Origin: Notospermus geniculatus
Taxonomy: Eukaryota; Nemertea; Pilidiophora; Heteronemertea; Lineidae
Assembly: GCA_002633025.1 (NCBI GenBank)
Contig: NMRB01000158.1
Coordinates: 84,504-148,503, forward strand
Direction: 5' to 3'
Length of the DNA: 64,000 bases
Shown: positions 55,126-64,000 of the stretch, piece after piece
How positions within the stretch are numbered: the stretch's first letter is position 1
How the letters are laid out: each line of letters opens with the position of its first letter
Notes under the pieces: generated by a model
What the model saw: only the letters and a program-made list of their open reading frames with translations
Databases searched by the model: none
What the model was told of the DNA's origin: nothing
Made by a program: the position numbers and the translations under genes

Positions 55126-55650
55126 TTACATTTACATCATAAAGAGATCAAACCCCTAAAGCAACCACTTGGGCACCCACTGTTGCTTGTCCGATGAGTT
55201 CCAGTTTTTCTCATCAGATGGCTCTTATCACCCAAATTTCCATGTTAAACTAATATTTCTAATCAAATTTGTGTTGGTGGCCGTAGCATCCAACAATCCA
55301 CCAGCCCTGAGCCCAAATTTGTGAAGAATGACCAATTGATAAAGGTGCCAGGGCTGGGTAAACCTGTTGGTCCCATCCCTGTACATATGTACAGTAGCCT
55401 ATCTAAATGTATAGCAGATACCCGAGAGACAGTGCGCAAGGGTGCTGGCTGCTAAATGTTCCACATCACAAAAACTACTGAATGGAATCGTATGGAATTT
55501 TCACACATCATGGAGAAGACCCATAGCTATCATATAAAACAACTGGAAGAAGTTTCATTGAAAATTTCTTTGGGTATCACGTTTTTCTCAGAATGTCGTA
55601 AACCAAGTGGTTGCTTTAGGGGTTTGATCTCTTTATGTTTACATGTATAA
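55126..55650. mobile_element. MITE-like element with 36-bp terminal inverted repeats
   Basis: ATAAAGAGATCAAACCCCTA and on through AAGCAACCACTT (left) is the exact complement of the right end (AAGTGGTTGCTT, then TAGGGGTTTGATCTCTTTAT). About 525 bp with no transposase frame. High arm identity points to a recent insertion. Confidence 0.7.
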
Positions 55651-55762
55651 TCGAGTCTTCGCTTTCTGACTGGGAGCATGAGTTTAGTTTCAGTATACTC
55701 ATTGCATGAACGTACAATCTACTTTAAAATGTAAACTATAACAGTGATTTTATCGATTGTGA

Positions 55763-55926
55763 CCAGGGGCCGGTTGCACAAAACTCATGTTAGCGCTAAC
55801 ATGGTGTTAGCGCTAACTTTTATGTTAAATGACGTCAAAATCCATTGTCATTTTACGTCATTTAACATGATGTTAGCGCTAACATGATGTTAGCGCTAAC
55901 ATGAGTTTTGTGCAACCCAGCCCTGG
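55763..55926. mobile_element. GGGGCC-terminus hairpin element with TTAGCGCTAACATG repeats
   Basis: GGGGCCGGTTGCACAAAACT at the left pairs with AGTTTTGTGCAACCCAGCCC at the right; each arm contains two copies of TGTTAGCGCTAACATG, itself a palindrome. About 164 bp. Confidence 0.7.
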
Positions 55927-56080
55927 CCCTCTTTACTGATACCGGTGCTTGACACATCGACGCGACCAATAGTTTTATTTATAGATCTCTTTTTGTTTTG
56001 TAAACATTGTATTTACCTCAAGTCATGTAAATAAGTCGGGACGAATATTAAAGAAGAGATTACAACTACAAAATATTCTT

Positions 56081-56497
56081 TTATTCTGATTTTAAGCCTT
56101 TCAATACTTTGACAGCCGAGACATTGGGGATCATAGCTACGATAGAGGGCAGCACCTCAAAGCAAGGTCCGAAATAATGGACGACTTTGTGGGAAGTTGA
56201 TCAGGACCTGGATGTCAATAGTTAACAGCTAGTGACACCTATTGAGGAAGTAAGATATTGTCACCGTTGGGACAATCCAGTTTTCCCCGGCTGCCTGGGG
56301 TCATACATGTGCAGTCACCGCCGAATAGGCGGCAGTGCTGCAGATTGAAAAATTCACTCATACGAAGATAGAACATCCCATCTCACTCACCTTCCACGAT
56401 CTTCTCCAGGCAGCCTATCCAGGGACTGGATATCCACGTCGTTGCCTTCTACAACCGGACCAATGGCTGCCGACAGCTTGGCAGAATGACACGCCAC
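56081..56497 (-). CDS. candidate minus-strand exons downstream of the EGF-repeat gene
   Basis: Two exon-like blocks. 56391-56497 has a strong acceptor (TTCCTCTACCGCTAG|GTGG) and a strong donor (GGAAG|GTGAGTG), open in one frame only (product contains LSAAIGPVVEGNDVDIQSLD). 56081-56184 is an open C-terminus (HYFGPCFEVLPSIVAMIPNV, ending LKGLKSE) whose stop codon overlaps AATAAA; its acceptor (CCCACAAAG) is weak, and its phase does not fit the first block directly, so an exon is missing or one of the two is wrong. Just right of an N at 56679 another acidic open stretch (about 56680-56780) may belong. No domain recognised. Confidence 0.25.
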
Positions 56498-57214
56498 CTA
56501 GCGGTAGAGGAAGAATTTACTTAAGCCATCATGAAGGAGTGAGTTTTTGGAGCTTTCTCAAAACAAGTTCTTCCGGAAATTATCGAAGACAGACGAATAT
56601 GGACGAAGTGGAGTGCCATCAAGATTCGATGACCAAATGCAATAATTTTCGACTTACTCGAACAGACCTTTAACAAGTNTCCCCTGGTAGTGGGTTGTCC
56701 TCAGCAAGCTCACCACCATCACCAGCATGCCTGTCTCCGTGGTGACGGTCACACTGGTCATACCCTTCGTCCATGGTGCGACACCTCCTCCATGGTAAAG
56801 TCCAACACAATCAAAGCGCGACCCAATAGAATGCGGAAGTTATGCAATATATTACATGTAATTGGATTTTAATCACACGCAGCTCGTGAACAACCGATCG
56901 ACAAGGCGATCACACTACAGACTAATTATTAGTGCCCAACAACGGATCGTCACCAGTTACGCAGGTCGATTGCATAATTGAAAACCGCAAATTCCTGTCT
57001 CATTTCCTGACGTCCGCATTCCATTGGCTGGCGCTTAATAGATGTTGCTGGACTTAACGACACCCAGTGTGACACTGACAGGAGTCCAACTCCCCTGTGG
57101 CCATATTCAAGTAGCCTTCGCAACTTAGTGCATTGATTAGCGACACAGCCCTATTGTTCATCGACAACCTTAGTTTTGCGTGCTTGCAATTTTGCGAGGA
57201 TAAATATGGCCCCT

Positions 57215-57362
57215 GGGACCTTTATATAATATTCACAAAGCTCCCGTAACTTACGGAACTGCGCAAACTATTGTCCTTTAGCGGACAACCTATTGTTCAC
57301 TATCAGCCTGACAAAGGATTTGCGTACCCTCAAAGCTACGGGAGCTTTGTGAATAAGGTCCC
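57215..57362. mobile_element. GGGACC-terminus hairpin element
   Basis: TATTCACAAAGCTCCCGTA at the left pairs with TACGGGAGCTTTGTGAATA at the right, with GGGACC/GGTCCC ends. It lies downstream of the EGF-repeat gene. A wider, weaker pairing (GTGGCCATATTCAAG near 57099 with GGATAAATATGGCCCC near 57198) suggests a second element beside it. Confidence 0.6.
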
Positions 57363-57541
57363 TGGTGGCTAAGTCTAGTTTTATTGTTGAACGAGGGTTG
57401 AGAATAATATATGGCTGGAAAAACCATATCACCTTACGAAACCAGACTATTGCAACTGGGACTAGGATTCGCAGGACACCCATTCCTTCTACACCTGTGT
57501 GCCTGGCCAGGGATGACAACATTTGACACGACTTCGATTTC

Positions 57542-57547
57542 TTTATT
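57542..57547 (-). promoter_or_regulatory. polyadenylation signal for the EB/EGF-repeat gene
   Basis: AATAAA on the minus strand about 320 bases past the stop codon at 57864-57866. Confidence 0.45.
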
Positions 57548-57863
57548 GAATTATACAACAAACAAATTGGAAATTTCGGAAGACTCTACAACAAGTTAGT
57601 GTCAAATCTACTTTCCAATAGTAAAAGCAGTAGGCGTTCAGTGGGAGGTTGGTTGCTTGAAGGAATAGCCATACTGTACACAAGAGTGTACATGCTAGTA
57701 CCAAATATTGCTATCACTTCAACTGATCATGCTCCCCTGACTATTAAAAGACAGAAAAACGTTGGACGATCGGTGCAGCTCCATTGCGTGACGCCAGACA
57801 GTTTCTCATCCGGTCAGAATATCACGAGAGTTCTGATTGGATGACGTTCCTTCTTGTATCCAA

Positions 57864-60800
57864 TCAGTTTTCAGTATTTTCTTCCTGGTCGTAGCCTTCT
57901 TCGTCAGGTTCTGAAAGACAAACATGGATGCGATAGGCCCCTAAATTCAAACGAAAAGAACTTTGTGAGGACCAAAATCGAACAGTTCCCAAGTCGTAGG
58001 CTAGGCGGCGTAGGGTCATATTGACATCATGTTTGTTAATTTACTTTCTATGATAAACTCACCTAATTCGCTGTCCGTTGACAATGTGGTGTCCGAGGTC
58101 ACCGTAGCATCATCGTTCAGGTCATCAGCGGTAGGTGGCGCTGGGGTTCGCGGCGTGAGCAGGGGTGTGACTGCCTTCTGCCTGGGAGAAAAAGAGCTGA
58201 GGTCGGCAAAGAGCGCACATCACTCAACACATCACTAAACCAGAGGGTGCTGAAGTAGCTCGCATGATGTGCGCCCTTTTCTCTCGCTGATGCTTACACT
58301 GACCCCTCAAACGTACCTGCTAGGTTCCACCTAGCGGCTTGTTGCAGAACTTTATTTTTTTACCTGGCGTTCCTTTTATTGATATAAATCTCCAGGCCCA
58401 CCGCTCCGGTTACGAGCAAGACGATGAGAGTGATGATGCACGCCACAACTGAAAAGAACAGGATGGTCTCCCATTGGTTAGGTTTTAGCTGTCAGTGATC
58501 CAGTGCCGCAAGCCCGTGGATTGTACCCGGGATTGTAACGCCACGTGGTTTACTTCGCGTGTGATCGAGTCGTCACACCAGCAATGACAACAACACAGCG
58601 ACAACGGATGGACGTAGACGTATGCAGACTAGCCCTCCGCAATGCAGAGGGATCAGTGCATGTTTATGTCAACAGACAAACAAAGATATCGTCCAAATTT
58701 CATGCCACGGACGACCAGGCTTACACGATGGAGCATTTTGGATCTGGTGTGTGTACGTCGTGATGACGTCATCGACGCGCTCCTGGTGGGAAATAAATGA
58801 CTCACAAATATCCCTGTCCCTGCAGTCTGGGTAGAAACAAGTGTCTTGTAGTGTGGTGGGATCGAACGGAGGGGGTGGCACTGCAGGGGGAAAATAGATG
58901 AAAAAAAAATTAAGTCTACTGGCAGAAAAAAACGATGACGTAACACACATCGTGGGCATGTCGTCCGATCACGTGATTTAACATGGCGTCTGTGGCCGTT
59001 GTCACTTGGTACTTTCAGAAATAGTGCTTTGTAACGACAAGAAAAGGTCATGAGCACATTTTAAGCGCTTGTATCTTACCCTCCAGACAGTTTATCAGAT
59101 CATCCGACGGGGTGTACCCTTTAACACAGGTACAAGTATAGAGGTCGCCACAGGTACTGTTCTTGATGGCGTCGGCGCAGTCCTCGTGGGTACGGCAGTC
59201 GTCTCCGACTCGTCCTGGAGATGGACAAATACGATGTGTAAGGTTCATCAGAGATAAGGGGTGCGGTCAAAGACATCGCTCGAGATGGCAGGATACTGAT
59301 GACACTCTCGGACGCCATCTTGGCCATCTCTGTGCTATCATCGTGCAGGTTTTCATGGAATCCAGCGGTTCGTGTCAGAACAACGTTTGCCCAATGGTTA
59401 TCGTTGGCAAAATCGTTGGTTTGAGATTTTCAGTTTGGCACAGTCATCCAGTCCTTAAAGCGGGCTTTTCTACTTGTTAGCGTGTCACGTGACAAGCTCT
59501 CAAACCATTCCTTGATAAAATACGTACGTCGCTGGCATGTTTTCCCAGCATTCATCTCGTAGTGTCCACTCACACACTGACACGTGGCATTAGGGCACTG
59601 GCTGAACGAGACGGCAGCTGCGCAGTCCGCGTCAATGTTACAAGGAGCGCCAATGGTTCCTGAAGAAGGGAAAGAGAAAATGGCGCCGGAACGTGACAGG
59701 AGTATGGGCCGATTTTTTAAACGATGGCTAAGATAACTATCGGGTTTCACTAACCCTCAGTTGACAAACTGTTTGTTAATCGAAGTAAATTTTTCGATTT
59801 TATGAATCGTTGATAGCCAAACATTCTAAAAGTCAAAATGTTTACTTTGGTTAATTCACGGTTTGTCAGAAAAGCCGATGGTTAAACCGAGGTTTACCTT
59901 AGCTATCGTTTAAAAAATCGGCCCTATCTCAGATAAAACGGAAAGGGGCGAATTTTGGGTGGCGGAAGATCATCAGTAGGTTTCTAAATACTGATGTCAA
60001 ATTCAACATCATGAACAGGGCTGGAAAACGGTTTCTACTTACGTTTCTTGCAGAAGGTACCATTGTTTCTTACCAAGAATCCCGCCGAGCACTTACAGTT
60101 GCCATGGTGACACGTGCTATTTCCTACCGCGTCTGCGCAGTCGGTGTTCAGCTGGCAGTCGTCACCGATGATCCCTGTAGATGGCGTTATGTGTAATATC
60201 TTAAAGCTAGATCAAACTCAATAAAACAATATAACAGGAAAGTATGGTTTCTTTGTCCCGTCGATGTACCTAAATCTGAAAGGAGAAATGTTTGTTTCAG
60301 TAAACCTAGACGCCGAGCGCACGATTTTGGAAAACCTGAACACTTTCTTAAAGATGAACTGCCTTTCTTGCAGTGCAGCTTTAATACCGGATATGTCGGT
60401 TTTCCAGCCTCGTTTTCGCAGCGCTGCTCATTTGCTTGCTTTTGTGATGTGCATTGTGGGAGTGTGGATGACGTCACAGAGTTTCAGGACTTACGCTTCA
60501 GGCAAACCGTTCTGTTATTCTCTTGGTAACCGCTGTTACACTGACATGTCCCGTTCGTGCAGTTGCTATTGGCGACGGCGTCACTACAATCGGTATCCAA
60601 GAGACAGGTCGCATCCCCAATCTTCCGCAAATTGCAAGTGGAGTTGTCGGCGCTGACGTAATATCCGGTGTTGCAGAGGCAGGTTCCTGTTGTACAGTTG
60701 CTATTGGCAACGGCGTCGTAACAATCTGAGTCCAGGTTACAGGTCGCATCACTGATCTTCCGTAAAACACAGCTTGTGTTCAGTTGGTTGACTTGGAAAC

Positions 60801-63800
60801 CGCTGTTACACATGCACACGTTGTTTGTACAGTTGCTATTGGCAACAGCATCAGAACAGTCCGTATCAACAATGCATGTAACATCGCCGATTTTTCTCAA
60901 AGTGCAAGAGTCGTTTCCGACGCCATTGTTGAAACCGCTGTTGCACGCGCATGCTCCGTTCGTACAGTTGCTATTGGCAACAGCGTCGTTGCAATCACTG
61001 TCCAATTTGCACGTCGCTTCGCCGATTTTTCTTCGCACGCAGGTGGTGTTGTTTTGGTTGACATTATACCCGGTGTTACACGAACAGGTGCCGTTAGTGC
61101 AGTTGCTATTGGCAACGGCATCACTGCAGTCCGTATCCACCAAGCACGTGGCGTCACCAACCTGTCTCATCGTGCACGTCGTGTTATCAGTATTAACATG
61201 GTAACCCGAGTCACACATACAGACATTCTGTGTACAGTTGCTATGGGAAACCGCATCATTACAATCCGTATCCAAGGAACAAGGCTCTTGTCCAATTGTT
61301 CGTTTCGTGCAGGTGTCATTTCCCAAACTCACGTGATAACCGCTGTTACACAGGCAGACTCCATTTGTACAGTTACTGTTGGTAACAGCATCATAACAGT
61401 CGGAATCCAAATGACACGTCGTATCCCGAATTTTCCTTAATCGGCACACTGTGCTGTTATCATAAACCTGATAACCGCTGTTACAGAGACACACGCTGTT
61501 AGTGCAGTTACTATTAGCAACAGAATCGCTACAGTCTGTGTCCAAAGTACATGTGACGTCGCCGATTTTTCGTCTGATACACGTGTCATTGCCCTGAGAT
61601 ACGTGGTACCCTGTGTTACAGAGGCAGACACCGTGGGTACAGTTGCTGTTGGGTACTGCATCATTGCAGTCTGAATCAAGATGACAGGTACTGTCACCTA
61701 TTTTACGGAGGATGCAACTTGTGTTACCATTAGCAACGTTGAAACCAGTGTTACATAAACATACGCCATTTGTGCAGTTGCTATTGGTTACAGCATCGGA
61801 GCAGTCCGTATTCAGGAGGCAAGTAGCATCCGAAATCTTCCTCAACTTACACGAGGTGTTTTCGGCGTTCACGCTATAGCCAGTATCACACATACAAACT
61901 CCTTGAGTACAGTTGCTATTGGCAACCGCGTCCGAGCAATCCGTATCCAAGGAACACGTCGCATCTCCAATTGTGCGTCTATAGCAACCAGTCCCGTTGC
62001 TATGCACCTGGTATCCGGTATTACACAGACAGACACCGTTGGTGCAGTTGCTATTAGCAACGGCGTCGCTGCAGTCCGTGTCTAGGATACAGGTGGCGTC
62101 TCCTATCGACCGTAAGTTACATTCTGTGTTATTGTTGCCAACGTGATAACCAGAATTGCACAAGCAGACGTTTGCAGTGCAGTTGCTATTGGCAACGGCA
62201 TCATAACAATCGGAATCGAGCGAACAGGTGGCGTCACCTATCATTCGTAAGATGCACTCAGTGCCGTTGTTCTGGACAAAGTATCCGGTGTTACAAAGAC
62301 AAGTTCCTCCCGTACAGTTACTGTGAGTCACAGCATCACTACAGTCCGTATCCACAACACAAGTGGCGTCCCCTATCATCCGTAAGTTGCACTGCGTCCC
62401 GTCGACATTAGCGTTATAACCGGTGTTGCAGCGGCAGGTCCCGGATGTGCAGTTGCTGTTGAGGACGGCGTCAGAACAGTCAGAATCTAAGGTACAAGTG
62501 GCGTCGCCTATCTTTCCTGGAAAATGGAGAATGAGAGTGTCAGTGATAACAAAAATGGCGTCAACGTAAAGTTTTGAGCCTGCACAATAACACTAAGACC
62601 CGGCAATAAACACGACCCAAGCCAGAAGTGGTTGATTGACGTCGGACAAGGACGGCACGCTCATAACAACTAAACCAAAATGGCACCAATTCTGGCAAGG
62701 TATTCCTTTATTACGTTTTCATTTTGCACACTGTCCGACTTCCTACTTACTTCTAATGCATTGTGTTCTGTCTGCACTGACGTGAAACCCTGTGTTACAC
62801 AGACAGACACCCTGGGTACAGTTGCTATGAGCAACCGCGTCGCTACAGTCGGTGTCAACAAAACAAGTGGCGTCACCTATTTGTCCTGAAAGAGAAAGAA
62901 AAAGATTTGGTTAGACCAGAGATCACCAAATGTTTCAACAGGTTGCATTCATAAAATTCATGTAACGAATGCAATGATTGGTAATGTACGATCAGCAGGA
63001 ACTGGATCCAAGGTTGATCACGAGGTTCAGCACACGTTATCTTCCAACGGTACTCTTTACAAAGTCACCAACAGATACAAACATGTCGTATTATAGCAAA
63101 AATACATGTATATATTATAGTGAGTTTTTGCAACCAGCCAGTCAGGCCAGCGACTACACTTTTTGTTCGGGTACACTCGATCAGAAAATCGGAACCCTTG
63201 AATGTAATCATAGGCCTATCCGGGCGATTGCGAAAACTCTCTATTACGAGTGAAAAACAAAGTGCAGGTGATTGTGGGTGCGAGACACAATAACAGGCAA
63301 ATGAACAGAAGAATAAAAAGGCCAAAATGAAGATGATTAATAAAAATATGAGTCTTTTTCGTCCGGGTTGTTTGTCGTCTGCTGCTGAAAATCAGTTTTG
63401 AACAATTAAGGGTTAATTTGGCTGCGACACATTCACTGCTCGGTTTACAGCAGGCAGGTAGTGGTCCTCCACCCATGGTGTCCAAAGTAACAAAACATCT
63501 CAATTATTCATAAAAATACGAGTCATTGTACAAGAATATGGCGTCCGCTGTCGATATCATGATGGTTTACGCCAAGTGACGCAGGTGACGCCACCTGGTC
63601 AAGTCAACTGCTACTTATGATGAATTCTTTCGATTGTTCTTGAGTTCACCAAATCTCCCGATTTGACACCGAGATATAAGTCTTTTCGGAATTTTATTTG
63701 ATGATTCTCATTTTGTTTGTTTACTTACTTCTGACACAACCAGTCCAGTTAGCGTTCCTATAGTAACCAGAGTTACACGCGCAGCGACCCTGTGAGCAGT

Positions 63801-63860
63801 TACTGGACGGGAAGGCGTCGTAACAATCAGCATCCACGCTGCAGCTGTCATTGAGAACAC
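57864..63860 (-). CDS. type I membrane protein with at least 20 EB/EGF-like modules (3' part of the gene)
   Basis: Ten exons read right to left: 63729-63860, 62751-62885, 60495-62516, 60043-60174, 59528-59659, 59080-59214, 58806-58880, 58364-58448, 58063-58181, 57864-57910. All have GT-AG splice sites and continuous phase, giving about 1,003 visible residues; the signal peptide and first modules lie beyond the window. Every module exon starts and ends in phase 1, the mark of shuffled EGF-type exons. Each module has six cysteines spaced C-x5-C-x8-C-x4-C-x-C-x12-C, usually led by DTDCSDAV or DSDCYDAV. After 20 modules come a Pro-rich stem (VPPPPFDPTTLQ), one membrane segment (VACIITLIVLLVTGAVGLEI), a basic stop-transfer (NKRNAR), and a tail of about 60 residues rich in Pro/Thr then Asp/Glu (ending PDEEGYDQEENTEN). 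This suggests a cell-surface adhesion or scavenger-type receptor with a long, heavily N-glycosylated stalk. I do not know an orthologue; EB-module and EGF-like families are the nearest. Confidence 0.9.
59706..59924. mobile_element. GGGCC-terminus hairpin element in an intron of the EB/EGF gene
   Basis: GGGCCGATTTTTTAAACGAT pairs with ATCGTTTAAAAAATCGGCCC at the ends; the inner arms (GGCTAAGATAACTATCGG, AACCGAGGTTTACC region) pair less well. TAT flanks both sides, consistent with a 3-bp duplication. Confidence 0.75.
60495..62516 (-). repeat. giant exon with 15 tandem 45-residue modules
   Basis: A single 2,022-bp exon holds 15 tandem modules of 135 bp (the last is one codon shorter), while every other module in the gene has its own exon of 132-135 bp. 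Each module has six cysteines and the core SNCT, so an N-C-T sequon recurs 15 times. In 14 modules a second sequon (NGT, NNT, NTS, NDT, NST or similar) lies just before the sixth cysteine. DTDCSDAV and DSDCYDAV/DSDCNDAV modules partly alternate, pointing to growth by two-module (270-bp) steps. Confidence 0.9.
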
Positions 63861-64000
63861 CTGGAAATAAAGGAATTGTAAAGACCATCTGACATTCTGG
63901 AGCAAAAGAACAGTATAAAGATACGAACCGCCAAAAAGCTAGGTTCAATGTTTCGTGGCTAGACTACTTTGGAGAAAAATCCCGCAGGTCGAAAGTCTCG

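Noticed and set aside
60523-61440. Plus-strand frames of up to 218 codons opposite the EGF exon
   Set aside because: Shadows of the tandem modules coded on the minus strand; periodicity keeps the opposite strand open.

Overview
This window is animal nuclear DNA from a draft assembly: there are single-N joins at 12143, 18563, 46954 and 56679 and a 391-base N run at 26225-26615. Genes are split by GT-AG introns, non-coding DNA makes up most of the sequence, and MITE-like hairpins, minisatellites and AT-rich satellite are abundant. The palindromic words TAGGCCTA and TACATGTA recur throughout. The gene content (a RING/B-box protein on one long exon, a multi-EGF membrane protein, GON7) fits a marine invertebrate, perhaps a deuterostome such as an echinoderm, hemichordate or amphioxus. 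I cannot name the species.

Layout. 1-14.6 kb holds no gene I can support; it is a patchwork of dispersed repeats, hairpin elements and short tandem arrays. 15.0-18.56 kb is two abutting low-complexity arrays (pyrimidine-rich CATTTTTCC-type, then a 12-bp AATTTGAAATTG-type satellite) that end at a single N. 18.56-20.2 kb carries the last three coding exons of a plus-strand gene whose C-terminus has an RPA32-binding-type helix, possibly ETAA1-like. 22.0-23.0 kb carries a complete two-exon minus-strand gene for the small acidic KEOPS subunit GON7. 24-44 kb is again repeat-rich, with a second block of the same satellite beside the N gap, a 995-bp tandem duplication, and a few weak minus-strand exon candidates near 37.8 and 42.6 kb.

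44.1-46.1 kb is a TRIM-type E3 ligase (RING, two B-boxes, coiled coil, propeller-like C-terminus). 48.3-52.4 kb is a four-exon gene for a 533-residue coiled-coil protein with a PPxY motif and a C-terminal membrane anchor. 57.9-64.0 kb is the 3' part of a minus-strand gene for a type I membrane protein with at least 20 six-cysteine EB/EGF-like modules, 15 of them in tandem in one 2,022-bp exon; its 5' end lies beyond the right edge.

The genes do not form an obvious shared pathway; this is ordinary eukaryotic neighbourhood structure. The most unusual items are the 15-module exon with two periodic N-glycosylation sequons per module, the unrecognised tail-anchored coiled-coil protein, a group of otherwise different hairpin elements sharing GGGCC termini and mostly 3-bp target duplications, and two ultra-short (36 and 24 bp) palindromic insertions with 7-8 bp target duplications. 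Exon boundaries were assigned by reading splice sites and phases by eye; no database search or alignment was run.
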